Shown here: piece by piece, positions 12,409 to 23,100 of the stretch
How the letters are laid out: every line of letters begins with the position of its first letter
Numbering within the stretch: position 1 is the first letter of the stretch
Assembly: GCA_904063045.1 (NCBI GenBank)
Contig: CAJFCJ010000019.1
Coordinates: 2,920,684-2,984,683, forward strand
Origin: Dimorphilus gyrociliatus
Taxonomy: Eukaryota; Annelida; Polychaeta; Dinophilidae
Direction: 5' to 3'
DNA: 64,000 bases
Notes under the pieces: generated by a model
Told to the model about the DNA's origin: nothing
Seen by the model: the letters and a program-made list of their open reading frames with translations, nothing else
Databases searched by the model: none
Program-made: the position numbers and the translations under genes

Positions 12409-13295
12409 ATGGCTCAGTAAGTTTTCATAGTATTACGAATTTGCAAAGTGAATTGAAATTTATCTATTTCCAGCTGTACACCAGCTGTATACGATACCAC
12501 ATATAAGAATGATTTTTGTGGCTCCAGTGGAAGTCCTCGAACCACGCTTCTTTATGGGGATCGTGTCGGCAGCCATTGGTTTCCCAAAGACTACACCGAA
12601 GGTAGATTTGGAAATTGGCATAATACTCCGTAAGTTTTGTTTTAAAACAATTAACTAACTATCTCGAAAGCTTGTTTATCTGCATTTTTCGAATTTTCGG
12701 AATGTCCTCTGCTTTAAAGCTTCATAATATAAATCAAAATAATAGGCTTGATAATGCTATTTAATAGACAATATCCTGTATATACGTATAAGAAAATTGA
12801 GCGTAGTTAATGAATAAATACAGTATATACAGTATATGTAGGTGAGGTTTATAGCTCGAGGACTGCACCTGCACATTTGAGCGTCCTGTTTGCAGGTCAA
12901 ACAAGAACAAAGATCACGATAAGGCTCCTCCAAAGCAACATGTTAACGTCACATATTCGAATCCGATGGACGACAGATACAGATCGGTCTACCAATCTGA
13001 CTACGGTCTTTTATATCCATCTATGGGGAGAATTCCACTACAGGATATGGCAGCTTTTGGCTATGCCTCAGTAGCTCATCCTAGAAATGAAAGTTCCTAT
13101 GTAACTCCGGCTAATCACTGCGAGAAAGGTTGTAATCTACGATTTTCTCGCCATTTTGCCGATCATACTCCTGATCCCTCTTTGGGATCGGCACCACAAG
13201 GAGCTTGTTACCATCAAACAGCCCATTGTTCCTGTAGAAACTACTTGGGACACGTGTGTACGAGATTGCACGATTCGATGCCTTGTTGCTGCTAA
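12409..13295 (+). CDS. Cys/His-rich protein with Y-x-x-D-F/Y motif repeats, unknown
   Basis: Three exons join in frame: 12409-12416 (ATG GCT CA), 12474-12629 and 12896-13295, giving 187 residues if the stop at 13293-13295 is used. Splice sites are good (CA/GTAAGT, TTCCAG, CC/GTAAGT, TTGCAG). There is no signal peptide or membrane helix. The protein is rich in Tyr, His, Pro and Trp and has two related segments, VYDTTYKNDFCG and RYRSVYQSDYGLL, then a Cys-rich end (HCSCRN, MPCCC). I do not recognise a named family. Short Tyr/Asp/Phe repeats of this kind are common in sperm and ciliary microtubule-inner proteins; that is only a guess. The two open exons just downstream (13375-13738, 13787-14117) share the motif, so this may be the first part of a longer gene. 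Confidence 0.6.
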
Positions 13296-13374
13296 TCATC
13301 CCCGTCTTCTTTTCCTCTTTCGTCTGCCTATGTCTACAAGTCATGTACCAATTATTTAATTAATATACATATAG

Positions 13375-13738
13375 ATTTACGAAACAAGAAGATGTGACGA
13401 CCTATGGCCGTGATTTCGGCTGGCAAGCGCCATCTCCTCGTTCTCAAGTTGCACGGTTGCATGGATATACTCGGCACGCTCCCCTCGATCAGGATAGAGC
13501 CTTTCCTTGGGATTGGCCAGATCCCCCCAGAGCTGCTCGACACGTCGATCAGCATTGGGCACGCGTGTATTGTCCACTTCACGGTTGTTTCCATGGTTCA
13601 GAGGATCAACGCTGTCCTCTTTTCTCTTTCGAAACACATTCTGAACAAAAGGACTGTCCCCATGCTCACTCGTGCTCTTGCAGTCCCCGACATAAGAAGC
13701 CTATTCATACCGGAAAACGCATAGAAATTAAATCTTAA
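13375..13738 (+). CDS. Further exon or tandem relative of the 12409 gene
   Basis: An open frame entered through an acceptor at ATATAG/A (13373-13374) and ending at TAA 13736-13738. It contains DVTTYGRDFGWQAP, matching the motif of the previous gene, a Trp/Pro-rich centre and a Cys/His-rich tail (VYCPLHGCFHG, CPHAHSCSCS). It has no convincing ATG of its own, so it needs an upstream exon. The entry requires a phase-2 donor; CACGT/GTGTAC at about 13255 in the previous exon has the right phase but is a weak donor. It is either spliced to the previous gene, skipping its stop, or part of an alternative transcript. Confidence 0.4.
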
Positions 13739-13786
13739 TTATTTAAGCGCTAGTTTATCTTAGCTTCTACCTTTCATTTAATACAG

Positions 13787-14117
13787 TGGAGTCGGCCCTC
13801 ATTCTCATCCCCCAATAAACGGCTGCTGCCCGCGTCCTTATTCGGATTTTGGTTATCAGACGGCTTACAAAGATTTTTACAGTTTTGTTGATTCGAAGTG
13901 GCCGATGTTCTCGCGCCATCGATACGGTGAAACTTGTGGAATTACAGATAAAACTTCGATTGACCGGCAATTCACCGACCGTTCTAGAAATGCTACCTAT
14001 TACAGCTATCCGAACGGCGGATATTGCGTTAAACAACCTATCTGCGTTCCTCCGAATCGCCGTACTAAAGCGTGCTGTAAATCTTGTGAAGCTAAAACGA
14101 GCTCGTATGTGTATTAA
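13787..14117 (+). CDS. Last exon of the same Cys-rich locus
   Basis: An open exon after a good acceptor (pyrimidine tract then AATACAG/T), ending at TAA 14115-14117. It encodes a third-type motif unit (FGYQTAYKDFYSF), a hydrophilic middle and a Cys-rich tail (GYCVKQPICV, ACCKSC). It again needs a phase-2 donor upstream. Candidates in the 13375-13738 exon are GCGT/GTATTG and CTC/GTGCTC, neither strong. AATAAA signals follow at about 14130-14150. The stop is 54 bp from the stop of the opposite-strand GATM gene, so the 3' ends probably overlap. Confidence 0.45.
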
Positions 14118-14171
14118 GTCAAAGGCATAAAATAAAAAGCAATAAATCATCAATGAAACAAAACATTATTT

Positions 14172-15689
14172 TTAAAAATATGATTCTAGAGTTCCTTTTC
14201 TTCTAACATCGCATGTCCAGCAATGGAACCCACCTCCCAAAGAATTCGCGTATCGAAGCGGCACACGAATACACTCAATACCCAAACTTTCAAACATAGC
14301 AATCGTAGTTTTTTCTTCCTCCTCAACTAGCACTCTTTTAGGATCTAACATCAATACATTCATTGATAGCCATTTAGATGACATCCATAGAGGATGTTCG
14401 TCTGGTACCAATGGTGTTGGTGGGTGAACGATTTTCCAACCGGCCTTTCGGAACATGTCAATTTGTAAACATGGTCGGTCGGGATTTGATAACACTAGTC
14501 CCGGCCCAATGATATTGAATGTTGCATCAATATGCATTGGGTTGGGATCCTTGAAGCTTAGAGTGTGAACTCTAATTCCTTTACCCTCAAGATGTCTACG
14601 CATCCATTCTATACCCATGTAATTTGTCACTTGAGATCTTTGAGCGAAAACGTCTCGACCAGCACGAATGAAATCAGCAGCATCGAAGCATGGCTCAAAT
14701 TCAGTGGTGACAAATTTTCCATCCGCAGCCAAACGATGTCTATCTTGGACAGATTTCATAGGATAGTCTTGATCATACAGGTCATCTGACATTTGCGGCT
14801 TGGGGGCCGTAGTCCAAGAAGCACCTTGTCTGAAATAATCTTTGATCAAAGATCTATATGCTCTATATTCAAAAAATCTTGAACGCCATGCCATTGGTGC
14901 TTCTATAATTTCATCACCAACTACCATGAGAATATCTCGAGGCATTGCCGAATATAATCCTGTGAAAATTTATTCGTTAAAAGGGAGAAAGTGATAATTT
15001 AACTGGACTATAATTACTTACCAGAGCTGGTAAAATCGGGCGTTTGAAACTTTTCCACAAAGTCAATTGGATCTGGACGTCTAACAACTACACCTTCCTT
15101 TCTTAAAATATCACACATATTTTCGATCTCCTTTCTGGCTTTTTCCATATGCTCAGCAGGGAAGTGAGAACCTCCATTTTGATTGAAAAAGTTCCAATGC
15201 TTTTCATTGGTATTTGCCTACATATTTCAAGAAAAACACAAAGTTAACAAATTGATATACAACTCTGAATTTTTTTATCCTTTTTTTAAAACTATTTAAA
15301 GAACGAGGTCATAAACTTTCTTAACTCAGAAGTAGCTAGATATATCTATTAGATTGTTATATATAGACATGTAAGTCAAATTTGCCATCTGCTTATCATC
15401 AAAACTATTTCCATACCTTAACTTCGATAGTCAAAGGAGGGACGGTAGCACCTTCAACTCTGCCGACAATAACCTCTTCTAGTGGATCCCACTCATTCCA
15501 TGCCCATACTGGGGAGTTAGAGTATTTCATTTCTGTATGCTCAAAACTTTCATGTTTCAAATCTGGGCGCTGGCTTTTTTGACTCGAGATCGAAAAATAT
15601 CTTCCAAGTTTTTTCGAAACTTGAGCGAGAGGGAAGCGATAAGCCTCTCTCCCTCTGCATCCTCCTTTGGCAATTCTAATTCCAATCAT
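14172..15689 (-). CDS. GATM: Glycine amidinotransferase, mitochondrial (AGAT)
   Basis: Three exons, 15417-15689, 15022-15217 and 14172-14959, give 418 residues, close to the usual 420. The enzyme moves the amidino group of arginine to glycine, making guanidinoacetate and ornithine, the first step of creatine (phosphagen) synthesis. The N-terminus [19 protein letters not shown] is basic and Ser/Arg-rich, as expected for a mitochondrial transit peptide. Core signatures are all present: [50 protein letters not shown] (catalytic Asp), [12 protein letters not shown] (catalytic His) and [13 protein letters not shown] (catalytic Cys). I chose the ATG at 15687-15689 because the upstream in-frame triplets are not ATG. 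It converges with the Cys-rich locus at 14117. Confidence 0.97.
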
Positions 15690-16172
15690 ATTGCTACCTT
15701 TTGTGCATAGAAGTTGTTTAACAGGCAAGTAAATCCGTTTCTTTTTGACAGTTTGTTATATATCTTCTGATAGCCAATCAGCGATGAATGGATATCTCTG
15801 AATCTGACCTCCGAAAAGGTGACTTTAGTTGGCTGAAATGTAACCTTTATGACAACTAACCAATACAAATCGATCAATTTTATCTTTTTATCGTTGTTTC
15901 TTTAAGCACGTAATTTCAAACTCTTAAGTTCGAAAGTCAACCTTAACCATACAAAGAATTATATTTTATTTTAATGTATAAAAGTAGGTACATATTTAAA
16001 CATGTATTAATATTATATATAACAAAGCATGTCATTCTGAAATGAATATAAATATCAGGAGATAAAAACAAAAATAACGACAGGTGGTTTATAAGTGGGA
16101 CTCGTCCAATATTTCTGACGATGTTCTTACTGCAAAATACAAATAGCTTTAAATGTTTATGACAACAAATGT
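15690..16172. other. Gap between GATM and formin genes
   Basis: Holds the GATM 5' region on its left part and the formin 3' end on its right part (formin stop at 16173-16175). No further gene, tRNA or clear promoter element is seen. Short minus-strand frames here have no splice partners. Confidence 0.5.
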
Positions 16173-19100
16173 TCATTCCCACATACGTGTCAATTGAGAA
16201 TGAGAATCGATAGCGTCGTCTAAGACATTTAATGCTTCTTCCACTGATTTATCATTTTTAACTGAATTCTTACGCTTTTTCATTTGTTCCACAAATGCAT
16301 CGTGTAAATCCTTAGCTTGTTGAGTGAAACTAGACTTAGAAGATCTAATTTCAATTGAACTTGTCGTCTTTAAGGATTTATCTGAAACAATAAAAGGTTT
16401 TTGGAATAATTTACGTTCTGTTTCCTGTTAGGACAATAAAAAAAAATGGGACATTAGTTTCATATTGATCCAACTTGAAATTAATATTCTATACTTTATA
16501 TAACTGAATGAATTCTGATATAGTTTTAAAGAAATCGTATGGTTCAGTCACGTCTGGTGTTTCTCCATATAGACTACAGACAAGATTCCATTTTTCTGTC
16601 ATCGTTCGAAAACTTTTCTGTATTTCCTCCAAAGAACTGTTGCTTTGTTGTAAAAGTTTCTATAATTAAAAATTGCAGTTTATAACCGAATTGTCTTTAG
16701 TAAAAAGTATTAAGATAACTAAAGAAACCTCTAAATTTTTTTTATTAACGCAACTTTTCGTTTCTTCGCATGCAATGCTGTGTTTCTTTTCAAGATTATC
16801 TATTTCGAGTTTGATGGATTTGTACGAAACTTAAAGAATATCAAGTATTAAAATTTCAGATTAAATGTTAATGCGCAATTATATTAATACCTCCTTTTTC
16901 AACTTTAAACGTTAAAGTTTCGTGAAATGTAACTAGTTCGGGAAACTTATCATGTATCACTCCAAGTACGTATTGTAATAAGTTCTGTTTCTTATCATTC
17001 GATTTGACCTCTGCTAGCTAATAGTTTTGGAATATGATATTCAGGAAAAAGTGATAACTATTGTTGTTTACCTTACTAAGAGAGTTAATTCTATAGCCGA
17101 ATGTGTATTGTTTTTTTCCATAGTTTGTAAAATTGCCAATATAGAGAACGATCTGAATTTAAATAAACAAAATAAACAAAACAGAGCATCCTTTAAAGTC
17201 TAACCTACTTTTAAGAATGCAAAAAATCTTCTGTTATCAATCAAGGAGAGACTTGCTTTTGTAATTGAACCTATAACAGGTGATAGCCTGCCAATACTGT
17301 CATCGAATTGATTCAGGAAGTAGATGGTTTCTAATTTATTTGCTAACCGCTCAATTTGAGACAACTAAAGCAATAAAATATCATAAAATACTTATATACC
17401 AATATAAAGTACGAATAACAGACCTGATATATAAACTCTTCAGCTTCACCATAATGGCTTCGCTTACTAACACTTTTCGCTAAGTCCTCAAGTTCTTGAT
17501 CCGTAGGGATAAATTTAATAAGAATCTCCGCAACGTCAGATAGAATTAGGTCAATCTTTAAATTCTCAATTGCGTCCCTAATTTCTACTGCTGTTAAATT
17601 TATTCTTTTCCTTGTGATAATAATATTTTTGGACCTATTAGTCTCAACAAAGAAAAACGTTGACGAGGACTTGTCAATCATACGCTTGAAACGTTGGCTG
17701 CCGACAGGTGATGAAGTACAGAATTGACGTTCGAAATCCTCAAAATCTATATTGTCTAATATTGATTTATCATTATGGTTTAAATTCTCGAAAATGGTTC
17801 CTTCCAAGTCCCTAATTGGAGTCCAATTATATAATGGCATTCTTTCCTTTGGCTTTATTTTTAATGTGTCGATGCATAACTCACGCTTTTCAGATGATTG
17901 ATTTATAATTCCAAGGTTTATGGGAGGAGCTATTGGAATAGAATCTGTTCTATTGTTTTTTTTTTCCGTTTTAACTTCTTTCTCTACTTTTAAAAGACAT
18001 GCTGTCGTGTGTTTTTCTTCGGTTTTAAATTTTGCTGATTCTGCTAACTGCTTTAAGAGTTTCTTATTCTCCTCTCGAAGTAATTGTAATTCGTGTGATG
18101 AATCACTTTTAAATGAGTCAACATCAATTAAGTTTTTATGATACTCGTTAAGTGAATCTCTCAGGTCGTCTGAGGACTCCAATAGATCAAGCTTATTAGC
18201 GTGAAAACCAGCAGAAACTAACTCATATTGAAACCATATCTAGATATGGAAAAGATAAATATTGTTGTAAAAGCTATACTGTGTCTTGTCGAAATAAATT
18301 AAGAAACCTGCTCTTCGTTGTCCCTAGTGTGTTTTATCATTGTATTTACAAGCCTAATTAGGGCAAGGGCTGTTCTTTCCGTTATATATTCCCAACGTTG
18401 AATGTTAACTATGGGACCAAATAAGCTATATCGCTCTGAAGTTTTTTTTCTCTTAGACAGAGAAGAGATCAAATTCCCGAAACCTTGATGGTTTCGTATT
18501 GCCAATTGTAAAACTTCTAAGGCGATCGTTGTAATTTTTCTCCCGAAAGAATCATTAAGACAATATATCACTGATTCATAAAATTCCGTCGAGTCAGAGA
18601 GTGTAAATGATAAATTCTGTTCAGTTATAATTTGCAATATTTAATTGTAGTCAATTTATAACTTACCTTTCTGCAAAAGAAATTTATGCAGACGAGAGAA
18701 TCATGTATAATGAAATGGTATGAATCCCTTTGAAAAAGTGATAAAGGTTTGTTAACCAAAGATTTGACTCCATCTGACAAAACCGAGACCACATGTACGA
18801 TGATGTTACCTTTCTCCAATTCATTGAGAAGACTTTCATCATTCACAAGTAAATGCCTTTTAAGGTTTCGTAAAGTTGATAATATTTCCCGTTTTTGTTT
18901 CAAATTAATTAGATAAAGAGAACTCGAACACTTTTTGGTCAATCTAATTTGTTTCAAGATGTAACGCCATTGATCCGTTTTATCTAATTTATTAATGTGA
19001 TTTTTTTCGGATTCGGAAACAGGAGCTAGGGCATCAAACCAGTCATTTAATCTCTCTTTTATTTGGTTTTCAGAGGGTAATGTAGATGGATCTATTTTCT

Positions 19101-19402
19101 CTTCAGGCGGTTCAGGTGCATGTGTTTTTTTCATACTGTGCCTCCGATTAGAATTCTTCGATGACAAAGAAGGGGGCGTATGTTCTGCAATTATATTTAC
19201 GCTGATCAATTCATTTAGAGGACTAAACGATGGTTAAAATTTAAGAAGTTATTGTAATACCATCTTCCTTATCTATGCAGTGGTCATCGAGGTCTAAAAA
19301 GTCTGAAAAAGCTTCATATGCACTATGTCCATTTTTGGGTTTTGGCAGGCTGGCAAGGGTTGAGGCAACTCCACTCGACGTTCTCTTTACCGATACAGAC
19401 AT
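16173..19402 (-). CDS. DAAM-like formin with very short FH1
   Basis: An actin-nucleating formin in about eleven exons; ATG at 19400-19402, TGA at 16173-16175. Order: N-terminal 47 residues; GBD/FH3-like helical region (exons about 18675-19191 and 18308-18617); a coiled coil (HELQLLREENKKLLKQL); then FH2 from MPLYNWTPIRDLEGTIF (lasso Trp present) through NRSKNIIITRKRINL, IVLYIGNFTNYGKKQYTFGYR (the GN-F/Y-x-N core) and KSNDKKQNLLQYV to about 16445. The tail DKSVEEALNVLDDAID resembles no clear autoregulatory (DAD) motif. FH2 wording is closest to DAAM, with FMNL a second choice. Between coiled coil and FH2 there is only SIPIAPPINLG, so the poly-proline FH1 that feeds profilin-actin is nearly absent. 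Many later exons are under 200 bp with introns of 50-70 bp. Confidence 0.85.
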
Positions 19403-20157
19403 GTTTGTAAACTAAAGGGATATTTGTGATAGGTAAACTGTAGAAATAGTCCGTGACTATACTTCATATACTTGTCTGTTATTAATGATACTAACGATAA
19501 GCGAGTAGTTTGAGTATAGATAAAGTCTGTTCGCTCACCTAGTTTACTATCACTGAATCTGCATTCACTGATAAAGTAGCATTAAGTGCTTTGCATAATA
19601 CACAGTTAAATGTTCTGTTTATCCGCTTCCTTTAAAAGCATATCTCTTGTGTTTAAACAAGCGTAATATAAAATTCAATCACAATTCAAAAAATAATAAA
19701 GTTCAAATTATTTTTCCATTAAACTCTATGCAGATACTAACGACATCTTTAGAAATTATTCTTTAACTAAAGGAACTTTTTACAATGGATAGTCAGTATC
19801 AGTTGTGTAGGACTAATCTCTAAAATGCTAATAAGTCTAAAATTCCAATTCAATTGTTATTCCGACATATTGTATTAGTAAATTACTTTAGTTCGTTTTT
19901 GTGAAAGTCAAATTGAAGAATCTTAAAAATTCGATAAGATATATAGGCTTATTCTTGTCATAAACAAAACATATAATTAACAAACATTGTAAATTGGTTA
20001 ATTTAATATCTATTTCAAACATTTGCGCCATATGTCGTTTGTACGGGACTACTCATTTGATATATTGAGACATTTTTTCGTTTTGCTAAACAGTCAACTC
20101 TATTTGCCTTTCTGCTATAAATATCTTTAAATTCAAAGGAACTTTTCCTCATAAAGT
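19403..20157. other. Divergent promoter region, formin and glucuronokinase genes
   Basis: About 755 bp between two genes read away from each other. AT-rich, with no supported gene and no clear TATA or GC-box pair. Confidence 0.45.
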
Positions 20158-23100
20158 ATGTTATGCGTAATACTAGTAGCGGGACATGGTACCCTTTTAG
20201 AAGAAGAAATTCAGGTGAAGCTTGATCTAATATTATATTATCGCTCATAGTCATATTCACGACAGGCTTCGCAAAAGTACTCGTCCCTAGCAGGAGTCCC
20301 TAAAGCCCTCCTTCCCACACATAAAGGTAAAACAATTCTTGATGCATGGTGGTCTGCAGTGAGAAGCAGACAACTTTTTTCCGATGTACTCCTAGTAACA
20401 AATGCCGCAAAATATAAACACTACGAGCGATGGGCAACAGCATCCGAATTCCCCATACACAATATTATAAATGACGGAACAACTACTGAATCATCGAGAT
20501 TGGGTGCATGCTTGGATTTACAATTAGCTTTGGCTGTGAACAAAAAACAGTTTGACTCAATTCTGGTGGTAGCTGGTGAAATGTTATTTGAAGAGAGTAA
20601 GCTAGATATGGTGACTGTTATTCAACAATCTCAAAAATTCGATAATTTGGCTGTGTATTATGAACTAGGAGAAAATGAGTCTCCTGAAACAAGGGGAATT
20701 GTTGAAATAGAACCGGCTAGTGGGAGGATAAAGGCTTTGTATGAGAAGCCAATCGCCTCTGTGACTAATTCTAAATTGGCGAGTGTTGTATTTTATTGCT
20801 TAAACTTTCGCACTATTCAAACATTGTCAGAGTTTAATATTCTTCATAAAGAAAGTCCTCGTAGTTTAGGACATTTCATGTCATGGTTAATAGAAAGAGA
20901 TACACCTATATACGGCCTAAAGTTACCAACAGCTTTCAAATTAATAGGATCAAATGTTACTTTGGAACAATACGAATTAGCAATAGAATATTTTTCTGAC
21001 TTGGCCTCTAAGGAAGTAAGATCCATAACGAAACGGGTATTCGCAAGGGTAGGTCTAATGGGCAATCCATCTGATGGATTTAATGGGAAAACTATTGCTC
21101 TTTCAATAAAAAATTTTTGGGCTGATGTTACGATAACAGAATCTGATAAATTAGTGTTATGTCCCCATCCATTAAATGATCCGACTGAATTCGGATCCCT
21201 TTGGGATTTACACGCTATATCTCGTAGGGAAGGATATTTAGGCGGATTAAGATTGGTTCAGGCAACTTGCAAGAAATTTTATCAGTATTGTTCTGATAAA
21301 GGGTATATAAAGTGGACGACATGTATATATGGACACCGTAAATTTTGATAGGCCAATTTTTAATTAACGGTTAAAATTGTTTGTCCTCTGCAAATTAGTA
21401 TTTTTTGTCTAAATTTATATAGAAAAAGAGTTAAATTGACATAATATTGAAAAAAATGATAATATTTTGTGAAGATTATTAGCAAAAATTTTTAATAATT
21501 TTCATAAGTTTTTTCTTTATTTGGCCGCGCGACATGTTTATTGGAACATTGAGTTGACATCTGGTTTGACATTCAAATAGACGTCTCAAACAAAAAAATT
21601 TTCAACTTTTTTCCTGTTTTAAGTTAAGTTAATTTGTTATTGAATATTAAAAATTACTGTACATAATTTATATTGTATTTTTTTAATTATGGTTTGGAGT
21701 CAAGATATAAGGGATTTGGTAATCAAGAAATATAGTGAAATAGGCAAATTAAGGGCAACAGCAAGAGTTTTAGGAATGGCACCATCATCAATTAGCAACA
21801 TACTAAAGTATAAGAAGCCAGAACAAGACAATAGGGGAGGTCCGAAGAAGCTTTCCGACAGAGAGATAGCGAGGATGAAAAGAATTTTAAAGAAACTGAA
21901 AGATAACTAGCAAAGAGTGACAGCAGCAAAGATATTAAAAGAATTAGAAGTAGATGTAAGCATAAGAACAATACAGAGGGAGCTGAAAAGACAAAATTTC
22001 AAATATAAAAGAGTCAGACAAAGAACTGATCTCACCTCCAAAGACTGTAAACGCAGAAAAGCGTACTGCCTCAAAGTTATTAGCGAAAATCTAGACTGGT
22101 CTAGGGTTATTTTTACTGATGAGGCTAGGTTTTCGCTAAGTGGACCTGACGATTTTAGGACTTGGACCAGTAACAGCGAAAAGGACTTCAGGGTCACAAA
22201 AAATATGGGGAGAGGTGGAGTATTGGTGTGGGGGTTGATAACCTCTGACCAAAAATTTAACTATTTAACATTGTTCCAATAAACATGTCGCGCGGCCAAA
22301 TAAGAAAAAAAAATCAGAAAACTATGGTAATTTCTATAAAAAAAAAAATATGTAAAAACGTACCTAACTGCTGTTTTAAAGAAATTTATATAAAATTGCA
22401 AGTTTAACCTATTATTAAACACTAAAAAAAAAAAATAATAATCTTTTTTCATCACGAAAAAGATTTTTAATATTTGGCCTATAAAAATTTCAGGTGTTCC
22501 AACATACCTGTCGTCCACTTTATATATATTTTTTGTAATTCCTTGATTAATCTAAACTGCACGCAGGATAGCCATAGGAAAACGAAACTTTACTCTTAAA
22601 TACGACACAAACATTCCTCGTCAAGTCGGTCTAGCTGGATCTAGTGCTATTGTAACTGCCACTTTACAGTGTCTGTTAAGTTTTTATGAGCTAAACTCTA
22701 ACGATATGCCATTACATACTCAACCCCAGTTCGTTTTGGATGTTGAAACAGAGGAACTTTTTATACAGGCAGGATTACAGGACAGAGTGGTCCAGACCTA
22801 CGAAGGTCTTGTTTATATGGATTTCAGTAAAGAACTGTTTCAGCAACAGAATTATGGGCATTACGAACGACTTGATAACGTTGAATTACCACAATTTTTT
22901 CTTGCTTATTTAAGAGATCCGTCTGATTCTGGAAGAATACATAGCGACGTTGGCGCAAGGTGGCGCCGAGGCGACGAACAAGTTGTTAAGGCTATGAAAA
23001 AATTCTCTCTTCTCACTGATCAGGCTCGGTAAATTATTGAGAAACAGACTATAATTTATGTAATTAATAATTCATATTTTCAGTGAAGCTATTGAGGCGA

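Larger units (their letters stand above)
21304..22527. mobile_element. Decayed Tc1/mariner-type transposon with two pairs of inverted repeats
   Basis: Fills almost all of the second glucuronokinase intron. Outer inverted repeats: 21304-21356 against 22474-22527 (complement), about 53 bp and imperfect, beginning TATAAAGTGGACGACA next to TA-rich flanks. Inner inverted repeats: 21518-21549 against 22272-22303, 32 bp and apparently identical, with the core GGCCGCGCGACATG. Outer and inner copies share a CGACATGT-(T/A)TAT-TGGA-ACA core, so each end carries a spaced direct repeat (213 and about 223 bp apart), like the IR/DR ends of Sleeping Beauty-type elements. A nested insertion of one relative in another is the alternative. 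It carries a broken transposase. Target site TA. Confidence 0.85.

Noticed and set aside
13352-13637. Minus-strand frames opposite the Cys-rich exon
   Set aside because: They mirror the plus-strand exon, have no family match and lack splice sites.
15686-15877. Upstream extension of GATM, or a small separate gene
   Set aside because: The in-frame triplets before 15689 are not ATG and the upstream frame does not resemble a transit peptide; treated as leader DNA.
20015-20260. Minus-strand frame overlapping the glucuronokinase start
   Set aside because: Exon 1 (20158-20214) of the plus-strand gene explains this stretch with a matching splice phase.
21907-22197. Minus-strand frame across the transposase
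   Set aside because: Shadow of the transposase frame, which has clear helix-turn-helix and DDE text.
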